A stretch of 64,000 nt of DNA from Musa acuminata AAA Group. Lineage: Eukaryota; Streptophyta; Magnoliopsida; Zingiberales; Musaceae. The translations under genes were made by a program, and so were the position numbers. Positions 1 to 22,600 of this stretch are shown here, in pieces (within the stretch, counting starts at the first letter, position 1; every line of letters begins with the position of its first letter). The notes below the pieces were generated by a model. That model did no database searches. It saw only the letters and a list, made by a program, of their open reading frames with translations, and was not told where the DNA came from. The stretch covers positions 30,223,001-30,287,000 of the forward strand of contig NC_088337.1 in NCBI RefSeq assembly GCF_036884655.1, given 5' to 3'.

Positions 1-1105
1 ATATGCCCTGTAGGATTGGGAAGTTCGAGTTTGGTTACAAACTGGGATGGTGAAAGTGGAGGGTTGTTGAGATTTTTGTGTGATCAACATACACCGCTCC
101 AAGGGGAAAAAATCTAAAATAGTTATAAAACTAGTCACTCTTTATGAATCTAATTGATCGATATCAACAACATGCAAAAATAATACAGTCAAAATGGGAT
201 TGATGAGGAGGATGTGGGGGGTTTCCTATACCAATAGAATGTTATATTTTTTCATATGAAGATGTAGGATAAAAGTATAAAACAATATATATTCAGAAGA
301 GGCCTATAAACATCATGGTCAAACCAAATGTGTCAATTAAGATTAATGATGGAAGGAGAGGCAAAAGAATATCTAAGAAAATTTTACTAGAGAAAATACA
401 AAAGAGATGTAATATTCTTGACTTAGCTAGGGATACCATATATAGAGCTCAACGGAGAGAAGATGTATATGTAGCCATAGATAGGTAGGACATTACAGCT
501 ACTTGTTGTAAATACTTTGTATAAGATACACTTTCCCCTAAGATGCTCATATTTTTTGCTTTAGTTTCAGTTTTGACTAAATTTTGTTAGTAAGACGAAT
601 AAATAAGTACCTAAGTATCTTACCCATAGTAAGTAATATTGCTACTATTGTTTGCTGACTTTCTTTACTTTGTGCCCTTTAATACATGCCCATTTATATT
701 TTTATTCTTATTATGGTCTCAGATATACCTCATTTATGTTGGTGATTTAGGTACCACATTATATATGCTCTAAGGCACAAACATGTTTTCAGAAGTGGTC
801 CAGTATCTTAGTGTTTCTTTTGTTTTTATTAGCATGTTCTATGAAGCAAATAATGTATTCTCTATTTTTATCTTAAAGTCACTGAATAGTGCAAATCCAA
901 TGTCAGTATTAAGTTGAAATTATGTTGGATCTTAAGACCCTAAAGGATGGTCAGTATTAAGTTGTCCCTTCTTTCACCATATTTTAACTCCTTAGCTGTC
1001 ACCAGAATGTTCTTTCTTTCCATTTTAATATTGTTTGTTCATATTTGGGCTGAGTTTCATAGACTAATTTTGACTTTCTGGCTTCTTGATATACACCATG
1101 TGTAG

Positions 1106-9862
<8,757 letters not shown>

Positions 9863-12800
9863 TAACGTATTTCATTTTTCTTCTACTATGCTCGTGAACA
9901 TTCACAGAAGCAACATTTTGGCACTTGTGGCCCTTGTTCTAGACGGCAGCAAGAAGTGCAAATGATAAATAAACAGAATATTTTTTATTCTTGATTTCCT
10001 CTAGGAATGCGTTTGTTCCACTTGAGAAACAATTTTTTATGTTGGTCATGCCAACATCACGAAATCATTTGATGCTGTAAAGCTGATTACTTTTATAATT
10101 GTTATAAAGCATTTTTATGATCCGTAAAGTGTGTTATTCCTTCCTCTATTTCCTGAATCAATAAACATAGCAGGTTTTTACATTGAGATTTTTTTTTTAC
10201 CATTAATATTCTCATGCTAGTTGGAAGAATTGCATCGTAACATTTTTTTACAATGCATGCGTAGTTAGCTACAAGTCGAATGACACATTTCATCTGATGC
10301 ATCATTTGTATCTGTCGTAATGATTTATGGCTTTGGATAGGGTCTGAAGCATCTTTGCAAAATCCACTTCTCAAAACCTAATTAGAAATTTAGACATAGG
10401 TGGTACAGGTTGTGACAATTTTTTATTAGTCTTCCTGTCAAGCTATTTTATTGAAAATTTTGAATTGGGGAGATACGTGATAATTATGTTCAATGCAAAA
10501 ACCATGTCGTGAATGACATGAGCTCATCACCGTAGCGATGGCTCATGACGCTAGGAGGTTTATGCGGGTTTAACGTTTACTTCAAGGGATGCTAATAATT
10601 GTTTTTCTTATTTGTAAAATATTAAGATTGATGTTAATTTTCACTTTTAATGAAAGAATTAATAGGTGATAAAAAATATATTATCTGTTAATCATCATCC
10701 GACATGTAATCGGTAGATGAAGTCCAGATCACTTTTTATTCGTCTACTTGCCTAGATAAAAGTTTAAAGAATATTTTATGAAATATTTTATAAAATATTT
10801 TATCCTTTATGATCAAGTATACAAATATATTCTTAAAATAATGAATGGGATATTTATTTATTTTTTACCACTTGCATTTGCACTTAGAGACTAGAAAGTT
10901 ATTGGGTTAGGAAACATCTCTCGACTTTGATTTTCATGAAGATAGCAACCCTCCCAATGAATGTTCGAGCGATGAGGCTCTACCCTCGACCCATAATACT
11001 TTCACTCGACCCATATATGGATGCATTTATCTTCCCTCGACCCACAATACTTTCACTCGAGGGAGTAACAACCATCATTTTCACATATGGATGCATTTAT
11101 CTTGGAGCAAACGTCGATGCGATACTAACGTTTGTTCAACGACTCTAGCCTCTCACCCTCGGAAGCGACCACGAGCCACTTGCTCGTCCCTACTAAGGTG
11201 TTCTTGAATCTCACCCAGTAGGTGCAGACGCTAATGAGCATGATATAAGTCGTCGCTCTGCTCTTGCCCCAACAAGCGATGCTACCATTTCAATCACGAT
11301 CAACAACTCAATTGCCATTAGCACTAGCGCCCATTTGGATCCCCCCATCTTATGCAATGCCAACATCTTAAGAGTGTCCAAGGCTCGTTGACTCGTCGAT
11401 CGAGGGAGCACCTCACTCCCCAACAGTGGAGTTCCACTGATCGCCACATTAGCACCAGACCAAGTCAACAAATTTGACATATGATTCTACGAGGATCCAA
11501 CTATAACAAATAGATTAACGTTTAGAGGAAATATGACGAGAATTCCAACAATCCAAATGGGAAGGGTCGACTAACGCTACCTTGGGTCAATCGTTATTCA
11601 CCTAGGACATCCAAGAGTAGTTGATCCCAGCCAACTTCTATAGGTGCCTTGCAATTCAATCACGTGAGTGATAACACGTGTGACACGTTGGACAGTCTTT
11701 TTGCTTATTATTATTGTTGACATTTTTCTCACTTTATGTTGCTTATTGTATATATTGTAATATCCTCAGATCTGTGTAATGAGAATTAGATTATGATAAT
11801 AAGAACAATTCGCTTATAAACACACACACTAAACATTCCCGATCATAAGTTACTCGAGAGAACATCGAGATAACTAAATAGACCAGTGTACTATACACCC
11901 GTTCATATGATGGAGACGATTGATCTCATAGTCGCTCATGTGAGGACACTAGAGGTATAATGTAGATACTCATTAGAGAATGAGTTCACCGATTGACCCG
12001 TTTATAAAATGTTAGATGATTAATGATATCTCATTATTAGACAATAATTTCATAGTCATAGTTGTGTGTCTGGTCCTTAAACTTGAGACACTAAGGATAC
12101 CCTACATGAATACTTCACTCTTTGATATCAGATTGATAAGTTTGAAAATTTTAGATCCAACACAACTAGTTATTATGAGTGGTAACAAAATTTACGAAGG
12201 TAATTTGAGTGTCGATAGAGGATTATCGACTCTCGGTGTTATAAGAGAAATGTCTCATGTGTTCTTGCTTAAGCAAATCCCTAGCTAGGGTTATTCAAAT
12301 TGAGAAATAAATGAATTTTTTAAGAGAATCTGATTACAATGAAACTTGAGTAGACTCCGTATAAGCTTGATAATAACATGTCTGATATACGATATTTAAA
12401 ATATTAGATAGACGGAGGATTATAGATATACGATAACTTACGATAGAAAAATTCAATAAATTGAATCTTTTGTATCGCTTGAGGACTATGACACAGTTAT
12501 ATAATATATCCATTGTCAATGAATCAAAATGAATTATTATAATTTATTAAATCAATTTTTTTTTTATAAGTACGACCCATGGCTAACTCGATATTAGATC
12601 TAGAGAGTCACACAAATGATAGATATTGTGACAAATAGAGATTTAAATAAGAGATATCAGTCGACCCCTTGTTTTAATGAATATCTAATAGACCCCTATA
12701 TTATTAGATTATTTAGATAAGACCCGATAAGAGCAAATAATAATTATTGGATAAAGATCCATTGATCTAAGAGGCTTGCATATATTGCATAAAAATTCAA

Positions 12801-13424
12801 TACCAAATAAGACATGATTTATTAGAGTTAAATTGACAAAGACTTCAATAAATAAGAATAAAAACATAAGTTAAACTCCTTGACTAACACCTTCTATTCT
12901 ACTCTTTCCGTCTAACGTGAACAACAAAAAATGTCGATCCTTTTTTGATCTTAGTGTAGCTTTGCATAAAGAAAAGAAAAAAAAAAGAAAAGATCGTATT
13001 GTGAAAGGAAGAGCATTGTGGTGCCATATGGATCTATATTTTCGGGGATATAAGATCTCCCCTAGATAAATCATCTCATATGTGTTTCATGATTTTTTTA
13101 TTTTACAATTTGAACACTAATCTTTACAAATGATCCAATATTAAATATTTATGAATCTATTTTATTTTTCTGTTATTCTATTATGCATGTAATACTATCT
13201 AAGGTTATCCAACAACTACCACATCTCATCAAGGCGTTTGACGAAAACATTGACCCGTTGGAACACATAATTGCTTTTTGCACCCCAATATCATTCTCTC
13301 TCCTCTCATGATTAAAAAAGTGTTCATTTGAGACAATTCCGAAGAGACTTGGTTGGATAATGAATTCGAAAAGCATTGAATAAAAGATTCAAAAAAATGC
13401 CCAAATCCACCGTGATGAAAATAA

Positions 13425-13980
13425 AAATAAAATATACCCGATACACGTAAGTAAAAAAATTCTACCAAAGAATCCACTGCCATAAAAGCATAAGGCAAAA
13501 TATGCCATGTGAGTAAAAAAAAAAACTTGAACAATGCAAAATCCATGACAATTGAGGTATAAACAAAATATACTCAAGACATATAAACAAAAAACCCAAA
13601 CTATGTAAAATTTATCATGATAAAAACACAAAATAAAATATACCCGTGAGTCAAAAAAACTTTTATATATAAAAAAAAGATTTACAACGCAAAAATAAAT
13701 AATAAAATATTCTTAAGACATGTGAGTTAAAAAAACTCAATCCACGAGAAATCCATCACAACGAAAACAAAAAATAAAATATGCTAAAAAAGCAAGAGTA
13801 AAAAAATTTAACTCATATAAGGCAATCTATTATTATGGAGACATACGACAAATATACCCAAGACACAAGTTGAAAAATCATGACCAGCAAAAATCTAACA
13901 CAATTAAAAGATAAGACAAAATATGTCCAAGGTACATGAGTCAAGAAATCTCAACTCATGAGAAAAGATCTCAAACGCTT
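13425..13980. repeat. Diverged tandem array, period about 70 bp, about eight units
   Basis: An AAAATATACCC-like start recurs at about 13431, 13497, 13565, 13636, 13705, 13775, 13848 and 13918, so spacing is 66-73 bp. Each unit continues with a variant of gacacatgagtcaaaaaaactc followed by agaaatccatcac. Units are strongly diverged, so this is an old satellite-like array. Long minus-strand frames across it are by-products of composition. Confidence 0.65.
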
Positions 13981-14072
13981 TCATGTCAAACAAACTAAAT
14001 ATTATACTTCCAACCCTTCTCGCAAAAGCCCCGAAGCACACTTACGACTAGACACAAGATAAAGGATATATT

Positions 14073-14202
14073 GTCGACTAATCAACATTCGACATATAAA
14101 CATCATCTAGAGTCTATGCTACCTTTCATTCATACACCGTCGACTAATCAACATTCAACATATAAACATCATCTAGAATCTATGCTACCTTTCATTTATC
14201 TA
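14073..14202. repeat. 66-bp tandem duplication
   Basis: The segment beginning gtcgactaatcaacattc at 14073 is repeated at 14139 with only a few substitutions, through ctatgctacctttcatt. Two head-to-tail units are present. Confidence 0.85.
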
Positions 14203-14689
14203 CTCACGTGAACAAAAATCTAATAAATATTTCATGAAATATTTTCAACCCTCTCCCCCTTGTAAAATATTTCATAAAATATTTTATCATTTCTGATCAA
14301 ATATAAAAATACATCTTTAACACAAGAAGCAAGAGACTTTTTTACTACTCACATACAAACTCAAAGATTTCATATGACACGAGAGCTCAACATTTATACC
14401 TCGAATGTATAATCCAAATCACGTCATCCAAATCACAATAATTATTATTAATATTCTCTTATCAAAAGAAAATAACAATAATCTTATTAAAATTTGATGC
14501 AAATATGACGCACACAAATAGCCACCCATTAAGTGTCAAAAATGTCGAGATCAACATTAACTAAAACAACTACTAAACTATGAAAATACAAAGCAAAATG
14601 AATCAAAATTGTGTTTAAATATAAGAAAAAAAACTAGAAAAGAACAGAACATATTTATCCCACTCACTCGCCATCCCTCTCAACAAATC

Positions 14690-15421
14690 AATTTCACATC
14701 CAAAAGATCAATAAGCAAATCATTCTGAATGCCTATGTCTCAGACCGTACTACTTCGTAATATTTTCCACAGCGCAACTGCAAGAACTTGGTTTCAGCCA
14801 TAAAAAATTAGCATCATTGCCAACAAATACCACATTTATCACCATGACACATTAGCAAGACATCAACTGGCTTTCAAGCCAATCTATACCACTAACCAAA
14901 CAGTCCTCTGAAACGAAAGATGAGCAAAAAGAAGACTTTGAACATAAACAAACCAAAGTAAAATTCAACAGCAAGGATGTGTCAGAATGAATACTGTCAG
15001 CAGCCTTATACATCAGACAGGGATAACTGTAATGCACTCATATTCTCATCATCCACAAAATTGCTGTCATCATCAACAAAAAAAAAAGGAAGAAATTCCA
15101 AGACATATGCAATTTGAACTAAACTGTTTTCGCCATGAAAGAAGAGGAAAAGAAAGCCAACAGGGGATCTATCAGATCTTCCTATTCAATATATAGCAGG
15201 TATCATCAGCACCCAATCTAGCGAATTGGACGCTTCCCGACCAAGAAGTACTCATCATTTAGATCCCCGGCAACTATTTCAACTAAGAAATCAATCTTCC
15301 ACGGAGAAAGACGAGAGTTTGGAAGCGATTCAACCTTGGAAGCAGAGAGAGCCGGCGGTGGGGCTGGCGATATAAAAGGAGGTCGAAGGATTGGTTTGGC
15401 GCTAGGGTTTTGATGTATCAC
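14690..15421 (-). other. Possible minus-strand transcript of unknown nature, divergent from RPF2
   Basis: On the minus strand a telo-box (aaaccctag, 15402-15410) is followed by a TATA-like ttttatatc and a pyrimidine-rich leader, the usual arrangement of a plant housekeeping promoter. Two short frames follow (a 67-codon one ending at 15218, and a 28-codon one starting near 15263 with MMSTSWSG). I recognise neither. The transcript could encode a small protein or be non-coding. Downstream, 14690-15200 holds no recognisable domain. Confidence 0.2.
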
Positions 15422-15588
15422 ACGATCGAAGCCGTTGGATGGTGTCCAAGGATCGTTACTCGTCGATGGATCGGATCTGATTTGATCCGACTCCGATTCG
15501 GTTACGGGTCGGATCTGCTACGATGATCCGAAAACGAACAAAATAATAACAAATATTATCGTCGATTCGAACCTAAAAGGAACCCTAA
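15402..15588. promoter_or_regulatory. Divergent telo-box promoter region upstream of RPF2
   Basis: A telo-box aaccctaa lies at 15581-15588 on the plus strand, close to the expected RPF2 transcription start. A second (ctagggttt on plus) lies at 15402-15410 facing the other way. Telo-boxes are characteristic of plant ribosomal-protein and ribosome-biogenesis promoters, which fits the downstream gene. The RPF2 leader probably carries an intron 15664-15819 (gtaagatt...ttgcag). Confidence 0.5.
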
Positions 15589-15825
15589 CACGCGTCGCCG
15601 GCCTTCTACTCAGCCCCTTCTCTTCATCCTTCAAGCAGACGCCAGCGGCGCCGTCGCCTCCCGGTAAGATTCTTCTTCTTATTATTCTCTCTCTCTCTCT
15701 CTCTCCATCCATATATATTTTCTTTAGCTGGATTGAGTCGCTTGGAGGCGCTACTGCATGGCTCGCTCCTTCTCTCCCAGCAGTTTGGTAACCAAAAACT
15801 TGCGTGTTTTTGGTTGCAGCTGACG

Positions 15826-17984
15826 ATGCTGAAGATTAAAACCCCCAAGACGCAACGGGCTAAACGGGAGGTCGAGAAGCGCGCCCCTAAACTTGTAAGC
15901 AAGTTATTTAGATGTGACTGTGCTTTTAGGTTGGATATGCGGTGAACGTTATTTTTAAAGCATCAATTTTATGTTTCTGTAGGTCGAGAGTGGCAAGAAA
16001 ACACTAATACTTCATGGCACAAAGACAAGCGATGTGTTGAACACGGTGCTGACTCAAATTTATCATTTGAAAAGAGACAATGCCGTGAAGTACACCAAGA
16101 AGAACGAAAACATAAGGCCTTTCGAAAGTGGTGGGGAGACATCTCTAGAATTTTTCTCTCTTAAGACTGACTGCAGTCTGTTTGTGGTGAGAAAGAACAT
16201 ATCCATTGTTTTTTTTCTTTGGTTCATATATTTTGTGTATTTGGGTTGTAAGTGATTGCTAGAAGCAGTTTGATTGTTGTTATAATGTTCCATGCTAAAT
16301 CTGTCCTGGCGTTGCTATGTCCATTCCTCATGAAATAGAGTGAAGTGATGATAGTGTTTATCACTGAACTATCACGATTTTTGCTTATCGGCTTGTGGTA
16401 TTGCTGGATATATTATTCAAAAACTGTTTGGTCACACCTTTTATATTTGAGTATTCGGTCTAGCATCCATGACATAATCTGTTGTACCTTTTATTTATCG
16501 TCTATTTCTTATCAGTTGCCTCACAGTTTGAATTTAGCCCAAGCAGTAAAGAACCTCACAAATTTTTATTCTGAAATTTAGGATGCAAATTTATGCTTCC
16601 CTGCTCGTTTGTATCTATTTCATCTGCATATCCTCATATAGCTAAATGCCAATTTAAAGGATTTTGCAAGGGATTAATTTGAAGCCCTGATACTTGCATA
16701 TGTTGTTTTATGTATGTTTCTTTGTAACTTTGAGCAGGTAAATTTTTTACAGAAAAACTTCGCTTATCTTATGTTTGAACTGTTTTTTAGAATTAAGGAA
16801 TGGGGAGTCACAGATCCATTTGGATCATCTTAGTTAATTCTGTTACTGCAATCATTATAATACCTTGTTTTATTTGGTTCTGCAGTTTGGTTCTCATTCT
16901 AAGAAAAGACCAAACAATTTGGTTTTGGGGCGGATGTTTGATCATCATATTTATGATCTTGTTGAAGTGGGAGTTGATAATTTCAGACCGATGGAATCTT
17001 TTGAGTATGACAAGAAACTAACTCCACGGATTGGGTCAAAGCCATTCTTTGCATTTGTCGGAGAAGGATTTGAGAGTGTTGAAGAGTTGAAACATTTAAA
17101 GGAAGTATTGCTTGACCTTTTCAGAGGAGAGGTTGGTTTTTCCTAAAATGTTGTTTAAATATATGTGCATGATTTTTTAATGAGTAACACGAGTTTATCA
17201 TTCTGGCTAGTGCAGGTTGTGGAAAACTTAAATCTTGCTGGCATAGACCATGTGTTTGTATGCACAGCCCTCTCTTCAAGTACAGTGTTTTTCACTCACT
17301 GTGCTCTACGGCTGAAAAGATCGGGTACTGCAATTCCTAGGATGGAACTCGTTGAAGTTGGACCATCCATGGACTTGGTGGTTCGACGGCACCGACTTCC
17401 TAATGACAGCTTAAAGAAAGAGGCAATGAAGACCACTAATGGGCAGCCTAAAAAGAAGGTTTGTGCTAGTCATCTTAGTCCAAAGTTGTTATGTAGTCAG
17501 GTATTCTGTGAATATCAAATCGCAATTTCATACAATGTATAATTTTTCATCTCTTGGGATGGCATCAAATGGTTGTCCATAGGACTTTAAGACGAGCATT
17601 GCCATCTTCAGATGCACTTGTGCACCTAATAATTTCTGCTTGGTTCTCTTTTTCATGCTTAACTTTGCTAATTGCTACTGTTTGCTCTAGACTGATCATT
17701 TATTTCTTCTTGCAGATAAAAAATGTGAGCAGTGATGTGCTGCAGGGTAAGATAGGGAAGATCTACATTCCAGATCAAAAGGTTGGTTTTTTCCTTTCTT
17801 GATTTTGGTGGGTGTTCAGGCAGTGATTGTCACAAATAATGGTTCTTTGTTTCTCTCGTTTAAGGTCGGTGGTATTGCACTATCGAATGACGTCAAAGGA
17901 TTGAAGAGGGAACGTCGCGAGGCAAGGAAAACGAAGGTTGTTGGAGAGAATGAGGCCAAGAAAAGAAAGACAGCATCTAAATAG
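15826..17984 (+). CDS. RPF2: Ribosome production factor 2 homologue (Brix domain)
   Basis: RPF2 acts in the nucleolus with RRS1 to bring the 5S RNP (5S rRNA, L5, L11) into the 60S precursor. Six exons (15826-15894, 15983-16186, 16886-17131, 17216-17458, 17716-17781, 17865-17984) give 315 residues, near the usual family length. The start MLKIKTPKTQRAKRE is the conserved basic N-terminus. The Brix domain runs from about residue 28 to 230 and shows HGTKTSDVLNTVL, FGSHSKKRPNNLVLGRMF, RIGSKPFFAFVGEGFE and the LRLKRSGTAIPRMELVEVGP stretch. The C-terminus (KGLKRERREARKTK...KKRKTASK) is lysine/arginine-rich, consistent with nucleolar targeting and RNA binding. Intron phases all agree with an uninterrupted frame. 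Confidence 0.95.
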
Positions 17985-19696
17985 TCTCCTAGGTTTCCTT
18001 TGCTCTGTCGTTAGTCAGATGGCGCACACAGATCACGTCGAAGACCACAACCGGAACAAGTTTCTGTGGTGTAAGACTTTCCCATTGAGGTATGACGTGA
18101 CTTTCAAGTCCAAGCTGGTATTTCTTGAATGGGCCATGAAACAGCATTATCTACTCAGTTTTGTTGACAAATCTTTCTCAGCGGCCGTGTTTTTGCAGGA
18201 TACATGGCAACTATGTTGATATGCTCATTCTCATTCCTTCGTGGTGTGTTTTTAAGTATCTGCTGGTTGTACCCTAACTAGTAGGTTATTAAATTTTGAG
18301 TATTTCAGACTTACTAATGTAGCTTGATTTGCTTAATGTAATTGGTAAAATATAACAAACAAGAGTAACATTATTACTATTGTTACAGCATCATTATTGT
18401 GCATGATCCTGTCATTATGCTCTATGTTTTCATCATACTTTGTAGGTTACGTTAGTATGCCAACTCGTGTAAGTCGGAGAGACGGACCCTATTCAATTTG
18501 CTCTTGGTAGGGTCTACAGAGTCCACTTCGTGAGGGCGAAGAAGCGCCGAACCTTCGGTCGCGTGTGATTTGAATCACTCTACGCGCTTCCTCAATCATT
18601 CATCGACAGCAAATTGCTGGCTTTAGCAGGTCCCACCTTAAGAGAAAGCTGCTGTCGATGGCGTACTCCGCGGGTATTCCACTGCTTGTACGTTTTAATT
18701 GTTGACATTCTCAAGCATGTTACTTGACACGTCGGAGGAGTCTCTTGATTTGGATAACATTAAACATATTAAATTTTATTCTTCAATAATGCAATCATAA
18801 AAACTAATAAAAAGATAAGCTTAGTCAACATAAGTTAGTTGAAACGGCTGCGTCAGTTCCCAAAATAGGTGCGCGGCGGTGGATGGTGGACTCTTTTGTC
18901 CTTTCCTGCGCTGGCCATCTCTGCTGTCGACGTGTGCCACGTCCCACCGTCGTTCCATGGACAATGGCAATTCCGTAAGTTCGCAAAAATTTTAATGATG
19001 AGAAATGTAAACCTACCCCGACTGGTTGATACCTGCTTCGGTAACCCAAAGGGACGTGGTGGATCCCGCCTGCGGGTCCATGTTGCTTCTCCAACGGTTA
19101 CGGGGGTAAGCCGAGTGCCGAAGGTCTGTAAATTTGCGACTTCGATGGAATCCGGAAGGGTGTCACCCACCTACTCGTGCGCGGGGCCCTCTCACCGTCC
19201 CACAACCTACGTGAACTCGAAAGGTTCGCGAAGAAATCCTACCGAAGCCGATTGGAGACAGATACGGACTCCGTCACAAGCATGGGCCCCAGTGGCCATG
19301 GAACGTGCTAAGGGGGGTAAATCGTTTCGTCCAACAAACGCCTACAAAAGAATTATTTAGTTTTCGATATTAGAGTATTTTTAACTCTCTCTCTATGCCG
19401 CCTTCTTCATATTCTTTTCCGCATTGGTATTATGAGCAACGGCTCAGCCTTTAGGTTTGTTCCGGAAACGAAGAAGAAAATGAATCTTACCTCCTTCTCG
19501 CCCAAATTTTAGTGGAAATCCAGGGGCGTATCCGATTTCTCCTCCCCTTCGAGCTTCTCCACGCCCGCCCTCCGGTTCCTTGCGGGGGCATCAGCCGCCT
19601 AGATCGGTTTCCCCCTCTTTCTTCTGGGGCAATTCTGGTCCCACGCGAGGTTCCTTGCGGGATTCGGATGATCGGTTGATCTAATTCCGCGGCGCG
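17985..19696. other. Intergenic: RPF2 3' region and promoter/leader of the next gene
   Basis: Bases 17985-18460 are AT-rich 3' sequence. Bases 18470-18740 are a GC-richer block with no coding similarity that I recognise. Bases 18845-19370 are GC-rich and open a 163-codon plus-strand frame without recognisable domains. Bases 19385-19696 look like the pyrimidine-rich leader of the gene at 19697. Confidence 0.4.
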
Positions 19697-22600
19697 ATGA
19701 CCTACCGGGCTCAGGATGTTGAGAACATCGTTGTTCTGGATACGAAGTTGGGGGCGGGGGAGGTGAATGGGGATTACGTGAGGTTGGGGGATGGCGAGCC
19801 CCGGGGGGTTGCCGGGGTGCTGCCGCAATGCCCCTACAGGAGGTGCAATTCGGTTTGGTGGTGGATCAGGGTGGTCCTCTTGGGCGTTTGCTTGTGCGCC
19901 GCAGCGGTGCCTCTCATCATCTTTGCCGGCCCTTTGATCATCAGAAAGGTCATTTTTTATTCATTTCTTGCTCATTGATTAATTATGCACATCATTTACC
20001 GCTTTGTGTTGATCTCTGTGCTAATTAATTAACGGAAGAAACAATAGGTTGATTTTAGTGAAAAAAATATTCCCGGGGTGCTGAAATTTCTACCAAATTT
20101 AGCTAAGAGGATTTGTTTGCTGTCATGCACATGGTAGAGGTTCAGATAATTATTGGTGATAGAAGTAAATTACAATGATCATACTGGTATCATTAAATCT
20201 AATATATTGTTCAATTTTCTAATTGTTGTACTGGATTTTTTTTTCCATGTAATTTGATTGTTATAAATGCTTTACGCATCAAATAAGAACAAAAAATTAG
20301 CTGAAGTACCAAATTGCATTAAGAGATCTGGGTTGTAATTCTGAATCTTCCATATTTTGCAGCTAGGTTTTTTTTTTAATCTTTCAAGTAATTAAAAGCA
20401 AGGGCAACACACAAGGCTACCGGCAGATACCATCTTGCTTTTGTTTAAGACCTTAAGCTCAAAAGAACTGAGTACAGGCCACAATGCTTTAAAATCTCTA
20501 AAGATTTTGTTTTTTGGTGTGGAAGTTGATGCATCTATAACATGCTCATTATAAAATATATAGCAAACTTCAAGGTAGCATTGCTTTCTCAAGTTAAAAT
20601 TGAAGATGGATTCCTTCAGCATGTATCATAGAAGTGTATGCTTCCATTTTAAGCCTTTTTTCTATATTTTTCTGGCTTATTCTGATAGATTTTATTCTTC
20701 TGACAGGTGGTTATACCATTCTTGAACTGGGAGATGGCAACATTCAGCAGACCAGTTCTTGGCTTGTTACTTTTTGCTTGTATTGCACTGTTTCCGACTA
20801 TGATTTTACCTTCATCACCTTGTATGTGGATAGCTGGGATGACTTTTGGTTATGGCTATGGCTTTCTGCTAATTATGGCAGGGAGCAGTATTGGCATGTC
20901 ACTGCCTTTTTTTGTTGGATCATTTTTTCGTCACAATATACATGTTAGTCTCTACTTTTTTTTTCCTAATTTATCTGTTTAAAAGCTTAAGATAATTTTT
21001 GGTAACTCTGGTTCTCATTTTGTAGAGATGGTTGGAGAAATGGCCCAAAAAAGCAGCTATTGTTAAATTAGCTGGTGAAGGAGATTGGTTTCATCAATTT
21101 CGAGCTGTTGTTTTACTCAGGATTTCACCATTTCCGTATATTATTTTTAATTATGCAGCTGTTGCAACCAATGTTGAATATGGTCCGTATATATCAGGTT
21201 CACTTGTAGGAACCATCCATGAGACCTTCATTACAATTTACAGGTTAGTATGGTACTAATGCTTTGAATTTTCTTCTGACAAAGCTGCTCTAGTCTACAT
21301 CTACGCAAGATATGATTTCCTTTTTGCTGCCGCCGTATCTTACTGGCCTTTCTTTATTTTTGTTGACTTGGATAGCTTTCTTTCTAATGATATTCGTTCT
21401 GGTTACATATATACTGGATAGATATACTTCAGAATAGTTGTATGATAGCACAGGCTTGGTGGTTTTGATTTGAGTTGTACTTATGTATTTATCAGAATTT
21501 ATCACCAATCTATTTAGATTTGTTTGTTCAAGATATAGTATGACTTGACCCAAGCTGTTATCATGATATCACTTTAGTTTATTTCAAGAGCTAAATGAAT
21601 CCTAGTGCTAGCATCTTAAAGCAGCAATTTGGTCCTCCTTGTACTTATACAACGAATTCTTCTGGTTGAGAATTTTACCTCTGTAATGTAGAATAAGAAA
21701 TAACTAACAATAGTGTGTTGAACACAACTATGTATCGGAGCCCATGTGAAACAACAGATAATTTGTTGATAACTGATGTTTACTAGGAAAAAATGTTACT
21801 AGTCTCTTTTCTTTTTTTTGTTTACTTTGTCCATCAATTTTGGAGACCATTGACAACTGAGGTTTTCAGAAGATTGAAAATATAACTGAAAATGTTTTAC
21901 TGTCTTCCCTTTGACCTTTTGGTTTATGTTGTAGATACCGTAAGTTTGTCCATATGTTGACCCCATATCTTTAATTTTTGTTGTTGGCAGTTAAATCTGT
22001 TGAAAATTTAATTTTCTTATGACAATTTGTTGTCATTTTTAGTTAGGTATTAACAAATGCTGTTTATTTTACATAATTTTAATTGCTTATTTATGTTTAT
22101 TCCTTGGTTAGTAATTCTGATGTATTATGGACTCCATATGTTTTATATATTAATTTGCATTTTTTTGTTTGGTTTAATCATGAATAGTATGAACCAAATC
22201 ATTCCAGCCGCCACTATATATAATCCTTAGTGATCGTTATTGTAGTTTATATTTCTGTTGAGCCATGCGATTCTTTGCTTCCATACTATTCTTTCTGGCT
22301 TCTGAAGCAAATCAAAACATTCTCTTACTTTTTGCTTTCTTTGCTGTCCAGCTCTGCTAGATATATGAGTTATTTCTTATTTTAGATTACTCCTCACATT
22401 TATTTTATGCTCATTTTTATATTCCTCGGGTACTTGAAGTTGAAGTTTGTAAATCTTGATCTCTAGAGTTAAATTTTGTTAAATTCAGTCGGTCAAACAA
22501 GTATTTGTTTATGAGACATCATAGTATCATTGCTCTGTCCTACTTTCTAAGTGACCCATCCCATGTTTTGCTGTTATAATGCACAATTTTAAGCTTTCAA

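Larger units (their letters stand above)
10739..14318. repeat. AT-rich repeat region bounded by diverged direct repeats
   Basis: No gene is visible between the fumarase 3' end and about 14.6 kb. Bases 10739-10835 and 14198-14318 are similar in the same orientation: both contain gaaatattttataaaatattttatc-type runs followed by a gatcaa...tacaaat...cttaa stretch. This could be a very old LTR pair around 3.4 kb of decayed element. Bases 10975-11105 contain imperfect local duplications (ctcgacccataatactttcactcga; ggatgcatttatctt). Bases 11700-13100 resemble non-coding retroelement sequence, but no gag or pol domain can be read. Confidence 0.4.

Noticed and set aside
14740..14830. C/D-box snoRNA-like pattern on the minus strand (atgatgc ... 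ctga ... ctga)
   Set aside because: The C box is imperfect, no terminal stem could be formed around the boxes, and no guide match could be tested here.
18869..19360. 163-codon plus-strand frame upstream of the VTT gene
   Set aside because: GC-rich promoter-type sequence, no recognised domain, and overlapping frames on the other strand of similar length; composition explains it.
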